DNA from: Saprospiraceae bacterium
GTDB lineage: Bacteria > Bacteroidota > Bacteroidia > Chitinophagales > Saprospiraceae
Length of the DNA: 64,000 bases
Assembly: GCA_022841345.1 (NCBI GenBank)
Contig: JALHRR010000023.1
Coordinates: forward strand, 1 to 64,000
Direction of reading: 5' to 3'
Part shown: positions 1 through 8,907 of the stretch, in pieces
Position numbering within the stretch: position 1 is the first letter of the stretch
Layout: every line of letters starts with the position of its first letter
Program-made: the position numbers and the translations under genes
Notes under the pieces: generated by a model
What the model was told of the DNA's origin: nothing
The model's input: only the letters and a program-made list of their open reading frames with translations
The model's database searches: none

Positions 1-140
1 CGGTATATAATGAAAAATGGTTGGTAAGTCCCGGCCGTCATCAACTAACTTTACCGGGAATGCCTGCGCCGGGGATGTATTGGTTAAAGCTGAGGAAGGA
101 AGATAGTAGTTACGTCTTTTTGAAAATATTAGTGTACTGA
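1..140 (+). CDS. C-terminal fragment of a type IX secreted protein (partial)
   Basis: The frame beginning at base 3 is open from the left edge to a TGA at 138-140 and encodes 45 residues. The end reads like a type A sorting domain of the type IX secretion system: a short hydrophobic strand, then PGMYWLKLRKED and a basic-hydrophobic tail. In such domains a G-x-Y-x-L-(K/R)-(L/I) strand near the C terminus directs export across the outer membrane and surface anchoring. The catalytic or adhesive part lies outside the window, so the function of the whole protein cannot be told. Confidence 0.6.
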   Translation, partial: VYNEKWLVSPGRHQLTLPGMPAPGMYWLKLRKEDSSYVFLKILVY

Positions 141-337
141 TCTAATCCCAAATAATGCAGTAATTAACTTTAAATATAGAGCAGACTATTAACAATATGA
201 AGAGCTAAGAAGATGTTATGGAAAATGAGTATATGAAGAATAATATCTCTACTATTTTAATACGCAATCTCCATTTTAATTAAGTGATCAGAATAAATTG
301 AACTTAAAATTCATACCCTTCCCCTAAAAACTTGTTA

Positions 338-1132
338 ATGAAACGAATGCTATTAGCTCTGACTGCTTCAACATGCTTTATTGCATGTGGTACTGATCCT
401 CAGGAAGTACCACTAGTGCCGGAGGATATCCCTGTCATTGAGATGGCAGCTTCTTCTTTTAAAACAGGCCCATGTAATGGGGAAAGTCATCCTTGTTTTG
501 AGATTACATTCAATCTGCCTGAATTAAAAGGAGGAACACCTGAAAACATTATTCAATTCAATTCTACTGTGGACTCACTGGCAGTCATCTCATTACGCGA
601 CTTTACGGTAGATGCGCCAGCTTCAGCGACAAAAGAAGAGTTGATTGATATGCTCTTTACTGAGTTCAATACATTTTCTGAAGGTGTAGATGATAGCAGT
701 GGATTTATGACCTGGGCTATCGAAATAAAGGCAGATATCGTGTACCAAAGCAATGACATGCTTAGTTTTTCTTTTGAAAATTATTCATTCACTGGTGGCG
801 CACACCCCAATACATTTATAATGTATTACAACTATAGTTTTCAAACCAACAAATTGTTGCGTCTTGAAGACATTGTCAGTGACACCATTGCATTGACCCG
901 GGTTGCAGAAAGTATATTTAGAACTCAATATCAGGTAGCAGAAGGTCAGGATCTTGCAGACAAGGGTTTTTGGTTTGATGATGGTTTCAGATTAAATCAA
1001 AACTTTGCCTGGACCGGCAATCATATCATATTTCGATACAACCCGTATGAAATTGGGCCATACGCAATGGGATCCCACGAAATCAGGATTCCCGTAGAAG
1101 CAGTGAAAAATATACTGATTACAAAACAATAG
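338..1132 (+). CDS. DUF3298/DUF4163-like (RsiV-type) lipoprotein
   Basis: The protein has 264 residues from the ATG at 338; a TTG six bases upstream would add only two residues. The N terminus has two lysine/arginine residues, a short hydrophobic stretch and a lipobox FIAC, so it should be lipidated and sit in the periplasm or outer membrane. The middle carries SFTGGAHPNT, a signature of the DUF4163/DUF3298 pair found in RsiV-like and PdaC-like proteins, which bind cell-wall or lysozyme-like ligands in known cases. No enzyme domain is fused. The gene stands alone and is convergent with bamA. The ligand is unknown. Confidence 0.7.
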   Translation: MKRMLLALTASTCFIACGTDPQEVPLVPEDIPVIEMAASSFKTGPCNGESHPCFEITFNLPELKGGTPENIIQFNSTVDSLAVISLRDFTVDAPASATKEELIDMLFTEFNTFSEGVDDSSGFMTWAIEIKADIVYQSNDMLSFSFENYSFTGGAHPNTFIMYYNYSFQTNKLLRLEDIVSDTIALTRVAESIFRTQYQVAEGQDLADKGFWFDDGFRLNQNFAWTGNHIIFRYNPYEIGPYAMGSHEIRIPVEAVKNILITKQ

Positions 1133-1159
1133 CAACTGATTTGCTTCCCTCAAATTACC

Positions 1160-3688
1160 TTATTCAGGCTCGAATCCAAGAATAATGTTGAATGCTCCGT
1201 AATTCTTCAAAGTATTGGGAGTTCCCTGAGGTAACAGCTTATCGAATCCGACACCATAGTCAAATCCCAGCGTACCAAACATCGGTAAGAATACTCTCAC
1301 ACCGACACCGGCAGATCGTTTAAGATCAAAAGGATTAAAGTTGCTCAATCCTTTAAAGGCATTGATCCCCTGTGCAAATGTCAGCACATAGATAGACGAA
1401 TTGGGATTCAAAGTGATGGGATATCTTAACTCAAGAGTATATTTATTAAATATGGTGGCTCCACCCTGATCATTTGCCGGAATGTCGGTTACTGCATAAC
1501 CTCTGGAAGAGATGATTTCAAATCCGGTGATAGACTGGAATTGATTGGTCAAACCATCACCACCTACCCGGTACCTTTCAAATGGTACAGTTCCCAAATT
1601 CGAGTTGTAGTTACCGAGTATACCCAACTTGGCAGTGGCCCGGAATACTAATTTATCTACAATAGTCTTATACCAATCCGCTTCAATTCTCCATTTGTGA
1701 TATTCCAGGAATTGATATCTGGCTGCAGGATCAATTTCGGAATAATCTTTTTCAGGACCAAATAATGAATATGGCAGAGTAAACTGACCAGAAATGGAAA
1801 ACTTGGAACCTTCTCTTGGAAAAATTGGATCTGCAATAGTAGTTCTGGCTAAAGTAACATTCAAATTGAAATTGTTGAATGATCCTACTCTGATTCGCTC
1901 GCCTCTATCCGTGAAGAACTCTTCAAAATTAGACACTCTAAGGTTTTGCAAATTTAAAACTGCATTGATGACAAAGTTGTCATCAGGCCAGTTCAATCTG
2001 GTTCCAAGTCCCAGATTTACACCACCCTGCGCAAAGAATCCATAAAATGGAGAGGTTGGATCAAAGCTTGAACTTACTTTATTATAGTAACCTGCTACCG
2101 TGAAAGAGGTAGGTTTCTTTCCACCCAACCATGGCTCAGTGAATGACATATTATACGCCTGGAAGAATCGGCCGTTTGACTGGATTCTCAATGATAATCT
2201 TTGACCATCTCCCTGAGGAAGAGGAGACCAGGCGGATTTATTGGTAATATTCTTTAAAGAAAAATTATTGAAGGTCACACCGAGTGTGCCGATTACACCG
2301 CTGAACTGGCTATAACCTGCGGATAGCTCCAGCTGATCAGATGGCTTTTCTTCCAAAGTGTATTCAATATCAACGGTACCGCGCTGGAAGTTTACAGGCG
2401 TATTTATACCCAGATTTTCCGGGTTGAAATAACCAAGTGCCACAATTTGTCTTTGAGAACGTATAATATCTGATCTGGAGAATTTTTGACCAGGAAGTGT
2501 CCGCAACTCTCTTCGGATAACGTGCTCATTCGTTCGGTCATTTCCTTTAATGATTACCTTATCAATGGTAGCCTGCGGTCCCTCGAAGATTCTCATCTCA
2601 ATATCAATACTATCGCCGATGACTGCAATTTCTGTGGGATCAACATTGAAAAACAAATATCCATCATCCATATAGAGAGAACTTACATCTCTGCCATCCG
2701 GACTATAGCTGAGTCGGGTATCTAAAAGCTCCTGATTGTATATATCGCCTTTTTCTATTCCAAGTACAGTGGAAAGTTGTCTGCTTTCATAAATAGAATT
2801 TCCTTTCCAGGTTATATTTCTAAAGTAGTAACGCTTTCCTTCATTGATATCCATTTCAATTACCACATGACCTCTTTTGTTTCTCCAGACAGAGTCTCTT
2901 ACAATGACTGCATCTCTGAATCCCTGAGTATTATAAAAGGCAACGATACTTTTTTTATCAGCTTCATAGTCACTTTTTACAAGTTTGGAGGATGCAAATA
3001 ATTTTGATTTCCGCTTGGTGTTCTCCATTTTCTTGCGGAGTTTCCTTGCCTTGATGTTGTCATTTCCTGTGAAAGTTATATTTTGGACTTTCACTTTTTT
3101 ATTTCTGTCAATTTCGAAAACCAACTGAACACTATTAGTTACTGCCGGATCAGGAGATTCGATAACCTTTGTCTCTACATCAAGGAATCCTTTGTCCCTG
3201 AAAAATTTATTGATTGCAGCAGTAGCGCTCTGTTTTGTATTTTCTGTAACAATTCCGCCTTTAACGATGATTTTATCCAGCAGCGTGTTAAGGTCTGTAT
3301 GATATGATTTTTTAATACCCTTGTATGCATATTTTGTGAGTCTTGGGAGCTCTTTTACTTCTATCTCCAAAAATATTACATCGCCTGCGAGTCTGGATTG
3401 CACAATCTGGATATCTGTGAACAGCTTTAGTTTCCAGAGTGCCTTTATAGCCTGAGAGATATCCGGCCCGGGAATTCGAATTTTTTCACCCACCTTGAGA
3501 CCTGAGATCAGAATGATTGCATTTTCGTCGCTGTATGAAGCCCCTACAACTCTGATTCCACCAATTTCAAAATCTTTGGGTTCCTCGTAGTTCATTACAA
3601 AAGGATCGTTTCCCACTTGTGCCTGAAGAAATAGAGGAGCAAAAAATAGAAATAAAACGGGAATGATGTAAAAAACTAACTTCTTCAT
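1160..3688 (-). CDS. bamA: BamA, outer-membrane protein assembly factor
   Basis: This Omp85-family protein of 842 residues inserts beta-barrel proteins into the outer membrane. From the ATG at 3688 it begins MKKLVFYI followed by a hydrophobic signal peptide ending LQAQ. The longer frame to 3742 would put 18 polar residues before the signal, so the inner start is chosen. About 400 residues of POTRA repeats follow (for example FTGNDNIKARKLRKKM and WKGNSIYESRQL), then a C-terminal 16-strand barrel containing the surface-antigen type motif SSRGYAVTDIP. It lies 85 bases downstream of uppS on the same strand, a common Bacteroidota order, and is probably co-transcribed with it. Length is normal for the family. 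Confidence 0.95.
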   Translation of the reverse strand: MKKLVFYIIPVLFLFFAPLFLQAQVGNDPFVMNYEEPKDFEIGGIRVVGASYSDENAIILISGLKVGEKIRIPGPDISQAIKALWKLKLFTDIQIVQSRLAGDVIFLEIEVKELPRLTKYAYKGIKKSYHTDLNTLLDKIIVKGGIVTENTKQSATAAINKFFRDKGFLDVETKVIESPDPAVTNSVQLVFEIDRNKKVKVQNITFTGNDNIKARKLRKKMENTKRKSKLFASSKLVKSDYEADKKSIVAFYNTQGFRDAVIVRDSVWRNKRGHVVIEMDINEGKRYYFRNITWKGNSIYESRQLSTVLGIEKGDIYNQELLDTRLSYSPDGRDVSSLYMDDGYLFFNVDPTEIAVIGDSIDIEMRIFEGPQATIDKVIIKGNDRTNEHVIRRELRTLPGQKFSRSDIIRSQRQIVALGYFNPENLGINTPVNFQRGTVDIEYTLEEKPSDQLELSAGYSQFSGVIGTLGVTFNNFSLKNITNKSAWSPLPQGDGQRLSLRIQSNGRFFQAYNMSFTEPWLGGKKPTSFTVAGYYNKVSSSFDPTSPFYGFFAQGGVNLGLGTRLNWPDDNFVINAVLNLQNLRVSNFEEFFTDRGERIRVGSFNNFNLNVTLARTTIADPIFPREGSKFSISGQFTLPYSLFGPEKDYSEIDPAARYQFLEYHKWRIEADWYKTIVDKLVFRATAKLGILGNYNSNLGTVPFERYRVGGDGLTNQFQSITGFEIISSRGYAVTDIPANDQGGATIFNKYTLELRYPITLNPNSSIYVLTFAQGINAFKGLSNFNPFDLKRSAGVGVRVFLPMFGTLGFDYGVGFDKLLPQGTPNTLKNYGAFNIILGFEPE

Positions 3689-3773
3689 ATGTGTTCTTGA
3701 AATATTGATATAGGGAACGAATTGAGCTGCTTGCTGTTGCATGGATAAAAATTATTAACAGTGATCTTAATTA

Positions 3774-4511
3774 TCATGAATTTAATTGCTCACTGATTTT
3801 ACCGAATCTTCTTTCCCTATTTTGAAAATCGACAATGGCTTCATAAATGTGTTCTTTAGTAAATTCAGGCCAAAACACCGGTAAAAATAACAATTCGGCA
3901 TAGGCTATTTCCCAAAGGAGGAAATTACTGACCCTTGATTCTCCGCTGGTTCTGATCAGCAGTTCAGGATCAGGAATTCCTGCAGTATTTAGATAAGATG
4001 CAAATTTGTGCTCATCTAGTTGCTCCGGATCCAATAATCCTTTTTTCGCATCTTCAGCTAAGCGTTTTGCGGCCTGAGCAATATCCCATCTTCCGCTGTA
4101 ATTTAAAGCAAGAACCAGATCCATGCGATCATTTTGATCAGTAAGTGCAATAGCTTCCTGAAGTGCTTTCTTGGTGGCATCGGGAAGTTTGCTCAGATCG
4201 CCAATTGCTTTTAATCTTACCTTATTCTTGTTGAGAGTAGGTATTTCCTGATGAATAGTTTCAATCAAAAGAGACATCAAAGCATCCACTTCAGTTATTG
4301 GACGATTCCAGTTTTCGGTAGAGAAGGCATACAAAGTAAGAAACTTAATTCCTAGTTCGGCGCATGCTTCAGTAGATTCACGGACGGCGTTGACACCATG
4401 CTGATGCCCGAAAATCCTGGGTTGATTTCGGGATTTAGCCCATCTTCCATTGCCGTCCATGATGATCGCAATGTGTTTGGGAAGTCTGCTGATATCTATA
4501 TTATCTTTCAA
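3774..4511 (-). CDS. uppS: Isoprenyl transferase (undecaprenyl diphosphate synthase)
   Basis: This 245-residue cis-prenyltransferase condenses isopentenyl units onto farnesyl diphosphate to make the C55 lipid carrier for peptidoglycan and O-antigen precursors. The signature HIAIIMDGNGRWAK is present, with the catalytic aspartate at residue 19. FLTLYAFSTENWNRP, the conserved SGRWDIAQA region and LLIRTSGESRVSNFLLWEIAYAEL, which closes the isopentenyl diphosphate site, are also present. It is cytoplasmic and probably membrane-associated. A TACCTTTG -7 box lies 36 bases upstream, and bamA follows in the same direction. Confidence 0.97.
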   Translation of the reverse strand: MKDNIDISRLPKHIAIIMDGNGRWAKSRNQPRIFGHQHGVNAVRESTEACAELGIKFLTLYAFSTENWNRPITEVDALMSLLIETIHQEIPTLNKNKVRLKAIGDLSKLPDATKKALQEAIALTDQNDRMDLVLALNYSGRWDIAQAAKRLAEDAKKGLLDPEQLDEHKFASYLNTAGIPDPELLIRTSGESRVSNFLLWEIAYAELLFLPVFWPEFTKEHIYEAIVDFQNRERRFGKISEQLNS

Positions 4512-4546
4512 TACTCAAGTTTACTTGCCGGTTTTTTACCAGGGGG

Positions 4547-4554
4547 CAAAGGTA
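4547..4554 (-). promoter_or_regulatory. Candidate -7 box for uppS-bamA
   Basis: Minus-strand TACCTTTG fits the Bacteroidota TAnnTTTG -7 box and sits 36 bases before the uppS ATG. No clear TTG -33 box is seen at the usual spacing, so the call rests on one element and its position. Confidence 0.45.
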
Positions 4555-4608
4555 CATTCTTTAGATGCTATTTGAATAACATAATTTGATTCAATAAAAA
4601 TTCAGGTT

Positions 4609-7600
4609 TTAACCCAGTTTTTTTACCTGAATACTTGTGGACATTGTCTCATCAATTTCGATCATTTCATCCAGCGTCTGTTCACTCATGATCAGATCTT
4701 CAGCCAGTGTTTCCTGCTGGATATAAGTTCCAAAATGCAAGATTGCATTTTCCAGCCAATCCTTGTCCTCGATGCGAATGCTGATTTTGTCAGTCACATT
4801 TAATCCATGAGATTTGCGGAGATTTTGAATTCTGTTGATCAATTCTCTGGCCACACCTTCAGCTATGAGCATTTCATCCAGGTTAACATCCAAAGCCACC
4901 GTTAAATCTCCGTCATTAGCAACAAACCATCCCGGAATATCCTCCGAGTAAATAACTATATCTTCTGTTGTCAATCTGAATTTTTCGTCCGCAAACAAGA
5001 AATCAATATGGCCATCCTGCTCCAGTTGTTTGATATCATTCTGGTTCATATCAGCGATTACTTGCTGTGCCTCCTTCATGTGTTTGCCCAATCTTTTACC
5101 CAATGTCTGGAAATTGGGTTTAGCCTTTTTCTTGATCACCCCTCCATCATCAGTGATGTATTCCAATTTTTTCACATTGACTTCAGCCAATATCAAATCC
5201 TTGACTCCATCGATCTGATCCATAAACCGCTCATCTAATACCGGCAACATGATTTTATTAAGTGGCTGTCTCACTCGTAGCTTTTCTCTTTTTCTGATAG
5301 AGAGAATCAGAGACGAAATTCGCTGAGCATAGGACATTCGCTGCTCCAAAGCTGTATCAATGGCAAACCCCTCCGCTTTGGGGAAATCAGCTAAATGTAC
5401 CGAAATGATATGCTCTTTGTTGGTGACCTGATTCAGATTCTGATACATCCAGTCAGCAAAGAAAGGTGCTACAGGTGCAATTAACTTGGACAATGTTTCC
5501 AAACAAGTATACAGCGTCTGGTATGCAGCAATTTTGTCTTCTGAGTAATCACCCTTCCAGAATCGGCGGCGGCAAAGGCGGACATACCAGTTGCTCAAAT
5601 GCTCATCAATGAAAACTTCGATCTTTCTGAAAGCATTGGTCGGTTCATAATCAGATAATGATTGTTCCACTTCCAGAATTAGTGTATTCAGGAGTGAAAT
5701 AATCCACCTGTCAATTTCCGGACGCTCATTCAGGGGAACGGAAGCCTCCAGATATTTAAAATCATCTACATTGGCATATAGTGAGAAGAAAGAATAAGTA
5801 TTATATAAGGTACCAAATAATTTCCTTCTTACTTCGTCAATCCCATTAATGTCAAACTTGAGATTATCCCAGGGCTGTGCATTTGTTATCATGTACCAGC
5901 GCGTAGCATCAGCTCCATATTTGGAGATCGTACTGAAAGGATCGACTACATTTCCTTTTGTTTTGGACATTTTCTGACCGTCTTTATCCAGAACCAATCC
6001 ATTGGAAACAACATTTTTGAATGCTACTGAATCAAAACACATCGTCGCAATAGCATGCAGGGTATAAAACCAACCCCTGGTCTGATCCACTCCCTCTGCG
6101 ATGAAATCTGCAGGGTAATTTCTCATGAATTGCTCCTGATTTTCAAACGGATAATGCCATTGTGCATATGGCATAGATCCACTGTCAAACCACACATCAA
6201 TCAAGTCCAGTTCTCTCTTCATGGGTTTGCCTTCGGAGCTTGCAAGGACCACTTCATCAATAAAGGGTCTGTGCAAATCACTCATCAAAGCTTGAAGGAT
6301 TTGCTTGCATAAGGCTTTGATAGAGGCAGTTTCAGTTGGAATACTTGCTACAACAAGTCCCTGCTCCTCCATCAATTCTTTATAATGTTTGGAGACACGC
6401 TTGCACCAGTCAGCATTGTAAAGATCCAGCTGATCCACAGCCAGTAAAGCAGCGGCCCTCAGGGATTCCATACTTCCAATACAAATTTCTTCTGTGGTAT
6501 CTTCAGTTCTCCAGATAGGCAGCGGAATACCCCAATAGCGGGATCTGGATAAGTTCCAGTCCTGTAAATTGTCTAACCATACCCCAAACCGCCCTGATCC
6601 GGTGCTCGCCGGCTTCCAATTGATAGTTTTATTCAACTCAGCCATACGCTCCTTTGCTTTGGAAGCTGCTACAAACCATGAGTCCAGCGGATAGTACAGG
6701 ACAGGCTTGTCAGTTCTCCAGCAATGTGGATAATTGTGGACATATTTTTGCACACTGAATGCGAGCCCTTCAGTTTTTAGTTTGACAGCGATATCTACAT
6801 CCACATCTTTGAAGGCATCACCTTCACTTTTATAATCTTTGACATAGCGTCCCCCGAAATCGGGCATATCATCCAGGAATTTACCCTGTTTGTCCACTAG
6901 TGTCAGTGCTCCTATTCCATTTTGTCTGGCTACTTTCATGTCATCTGCACCAAATGAAGGGGCAATGTGTACAATACCGGTTCCATCTTCTGTGGATACA
7001 AAATCACCCATCAGCACTTTGAAAGCATCACCTTCCTCAGGAACAGCATACTTCAGTAACTGATCATATCGTAAACCTTCCAATTTACTTCCTTTAAATT
7101 CCTGCAGAATTCTGTAAGGAACTATTTTGTCAGATTTGGTAAAAATCATTTCAGCCTCTGCGCCTTCCGGTTTGAACCATTGCCCAATGAGTGCTTTGGC
7201 AAGGACTACAGAAACTGCTGCTCCTGTGTAAGGGTTAAAAGTGCTCAGTTTGACATAGTCAATGTCTTTTCCCATAGCCAAAGCAGTGTTGGATGGCAGG
7301 GTCCATGGAGTTGTCGTCCATGCCATAATACGAACGTCTTCATCTTCAGAATCCCAAAGAAAAGCGTATTGTTCTTCTTTTAAGACTTTGAACATTGCGA
7401 CCACGGTAGTGTCTTTTACCTCCTTATAACAACCCGGCAGATTGAGCTCATGAGAGCTGAGTCCTGTTCCGGCTGCGGGGGAATATGGCTGAATTGTATA
7501 GCCCTTGTACATATATTCCTTATCGTACAATCGCTTCAGCAAAAACCAAACAGACTCAATATATTCATTTTCAAATGTGATATATGGGTTATCAAGATCT

Positions 7601-8025
7601 ACCCAATATCCCATTTGGCGCGTGATGTCATCCCATTTATCTTTGAATCGCATGACTGTCTCGCGACATTTGCGATTGTATTCCTCCACACTAATTTTTT
7701 TGCCTATGTCTTCTTTGGTGATTCCCAATTCCTTCTCCACATTCAGCTCAATAGGCAGACCATGTGTATCCCATCCGCCTTTGCGCTCTACTCGCTTACC
7801 TTTCATTGTCTGGAATCTGCAGAACAGGTCTTTTACAGTCCTTGCCATTACGTGGTGGATCCCGGGCATACCATTGGCAGATGGCGGACCTTCATAAAAA
7901 ACATAGGAATTATTGATATCCCGTTCATCAATACTCCGCTGAAATACATCATTCTTTTCCCAAAATTCAAGAACTTCCCTGTCTATTGACGGGAGGTCCA
8001 GTTGTTTATATTCCTTGTATTTCAT
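4609..8025 (-). CDS. ileS: Isoleucyl-tRNA synthetase, type 2
   Basis: This class I synthetase of 1138 residues charges tRNA-Ile with isoleucine and edits mischarged valine. The HIGH-equivalent is GMPGIHHVMAR, and the KMSKS loop reads KMSKTKGNVVDP. The editing domain carries TTPWTLPSNTA. The C-terminal part has the DUF5915-like region of type 2 (eukaryote-like) enzymes and lacks the cysteine pairs of the zinc-binding tail in type 1 bacterial enzymes. The start at 8025 gives MKYKEYKQLDLPS, a normal N terminus; the longest frame (8196) adds 57 residues unlike any synthetase. It is transcribed away from the ABC cassette on the plus strand. Confidence 0.95.
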   Translation of the reverse strand: MKYKEYKQLDLPSIDREVLEFWEKNDVFQRSIDERDINNSYVFYEGPPSANGMPGIHHVMARTVKDLFCRFQTMKGKRVERKGGWDTHGLPIELNVEKELGITKEDIGKKISVEEYNRKCRETVMRFKDKWDDITRQMGYWVDLDNPYITFENEYIESVWFLLKRLYDKEYMYKGYTIQPYSPAAGTGLSSHELNLPGCYKEVKDTTVVAMFKVLKEEQYAFLWDSEDEDVRIMAWTTTPWTLPSNTALAMGKDIDYVKLSTFNPYTGAAVSVVLAKALIGQWFKPEGAEAEMIFTKSDKIVPYRILQEFKGSKLEGLRYDQLLKYAVPEEGDAFKVLMGDFVSTEDGTGIVHIAPSFGADDMKVARQNGIGALTLVDKQGKFLDDMPDFGGRYVKDYKSEGDAFKDVDVDIAVKLKTEGLAFSVQKYVHNYPHCWRTDKPVLYYPLDSWFVAASKAKERMAELNKTINWKPASTGSGRFGVWLDNLQDWNLSRSRYWGIPLPIWRTEDTTEEICIGSMESLRAAALLAVDQLDLYNADWCKRVSKHYKELMEEQGLVVASIPTETASIKALCKQILQALMSDLHRPFIDEVVLASSEGKPMKRELDLIDVWFDSGSMPYAQWHYPFENQEQFMRNYPADFIAEGVDQTRGWFYTLHAIATMCFDSVAFKNVVSNGLVLDKDGQKMSKTKGNVVDPFSTISKYGADATRWYMITNAQPWDNLKFDINGIDEVRRKLFGTLYNTYSFFSLYANVDDFKYLEASVPLNERPEIDRWIISLLNTLILEVEQSLSDYEPTNAFRKIEVFIDEHLSNWYVRLCRRRFWKGDYSEDKIAAYQTLYTCLETLSKLIAPVAPFFADWMYQNLNQVTNKEHIISVHLADFPKAEGFAIDTALEQRMSYAQRISSLILSIRKREKLRVRQPLNKIMLPVLDERFMDQIDGVKDLILAEVNVKKLEYITDDGGVIKKKAKPNFQTLGKRLGKHMKEAQQVIADMNQNDIKQLEQDGHIDFLFADEKFRLTTEDIVIYSEDIPGWFVANDGDLTVALDVNLDEMLIAEGVARELINRIQNLRKSHGLNVTDKISIRIEDKDWLENAILHFGTYIQQETLAEDLIMSEQTLDEMIEIDETMSTSIQVKKLG

Positions 8026-8146
8026 TAAAATCGGATTTTCTTTATTTGGTCGCGCCTTCCTGTTCAGTAAGGTACTTATAATTGAAGTGGACAGAAAACG
8101 CGGCATTTTTAATACTAGTTTGTGAATCCCATTGCTGGAAAGGGTG

Positions 8147-8154
8147 CAAAAATA
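8147..8154 (-). promoter_or_regulatory. Candidate -7 box for ileS
   Basis: Minus-strand TATTTTTG matches TAnnTTTG and lies about 120 bases before the chosen ileS start. The nearest TTG is farther away than the usual spacing, so the promoter call is tentative. Confidence 0.35.
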
Positions 8155-8248
8155 TAAATAAAATAGAAGATACACTTCAAAATGAGTGAATTGCAATAAG
8201 GAGAACTAATCCTATGAAATGAACAAATCAGCTTGACATTGATTTTTA

Positions 8249-8256
8249 TATCTTTG
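8249..8256 (+). promoter_or_regulatory. Candidate -7 box for the ABC cassette
   Basis: TATCTTTG fits the Bacteroidota -7 consensus, with TTG at 8234-8236 upstream at a short spacing of 12-13 bases. Transcription would begin near 8263, which argues against the upstream in-frame start at 8233 and favours the ATGs at 8269-8278. Confidence 0.45.
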
Positions 8257-8268
8257 AAGCCAATTCAG

Positions 8269-8904
8269 ATGACCATGATGTTACAAGCTCAGGGACTTTC
8301 ATATTCATATGATTCCCAAAATTCAATTTCTCTACCAGATTTCCATTGCCGGAAAGGAGACAGGCTTTTGATCCTGGGTAATTCAGGTAGTGGTAAAACC
8401 ACTTTATTGAATCTTATAGGTGGATTGTTGAGAATTCAAAACGGAAGCATTACAATTAACGGGCAGGATTTAAAGTCTCTCAACAATAATCAGCTGGATG
8501 CCTATCGCGGTAAAAACATTGGACTTATTTTTCAGAAATCTCATTTTGTTCAATCCCTCAATGTACTTGAAAATCTCCTGCTGGCGCAGCAACTGGCAGG
8601 TATTCCGGTTGACAAATCAAGAGCTATGCACTTATTGAAAAGTCTTAACATTGAAGAAAAATATCTTAAAAAGCCATCTGCCCTTAGTATTGGGGAGCAA
8701 CAAAGGGCTTCCATTGCCAGAGCTCTGATCAACAAACCGGCGCTTGTCCTTGCAGATGAACCTACTTCAGCCCTGGATGATCACAATTGTTTAGAGGTCA
8801 TAAAATTGCTGGAAAAAGCTGTAGCTGAAGAATCCTCCACTCTGCTAATCGTGACACATGATCAGCGCCTCAAAGATCATTTTCCAAATCAAATAGCACT
8901 GTAA
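8269..8904 (+). CDS. ABC transporter ATP-binding protein, LolD/MacB type
   Basis: This cytoplasmic ATPase of about 210 residues drives the permease encoded three bases downstream. It carries Walker A GNSGSGKTT, a Q-loop after IGLIFQKSHFV, the signature LSIGEQQRASIARAL, Walker B LVLADEPTSALD and the switch histidine in VTHD. Its size and sequence style match the LolD/MacB mechanotransmission group rather than importer ATPases that work with soluble binding proteins. ATGs at 8275 and 8278 are equally possible starts. It forms a cassette with the FtsX-like permease and two small secreted proteins. The substrate cannot be read from this subunit. Confidence 0.9.
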   Translation: MTMMLQAQGLSYSYDSQNSISLPDFHCRKGDRLLILGNSGSGKTTLLNLIGGLLRIQNGSITINGQDLKSLNNNQLDAYRGKNIGLIFQKSHFVQSLNVLENLLLAQQLAGIPVDKSRAMHLLKSLNIEEKYLKKPSALSIGEQQRASIARALINKPALVLADEPTSALDDHNCLEVIKLLEKAVAEESSTLLIVTHDQRLKDHFPNQIAL

Positions 8905-8907
8905 GCC

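Noticed and set aside
7450-7989. 179-codon frame on the plus strand inside ileS
   Set aside because: Antisense shadow of a long, well-conserved gene; no protein-like pattern.
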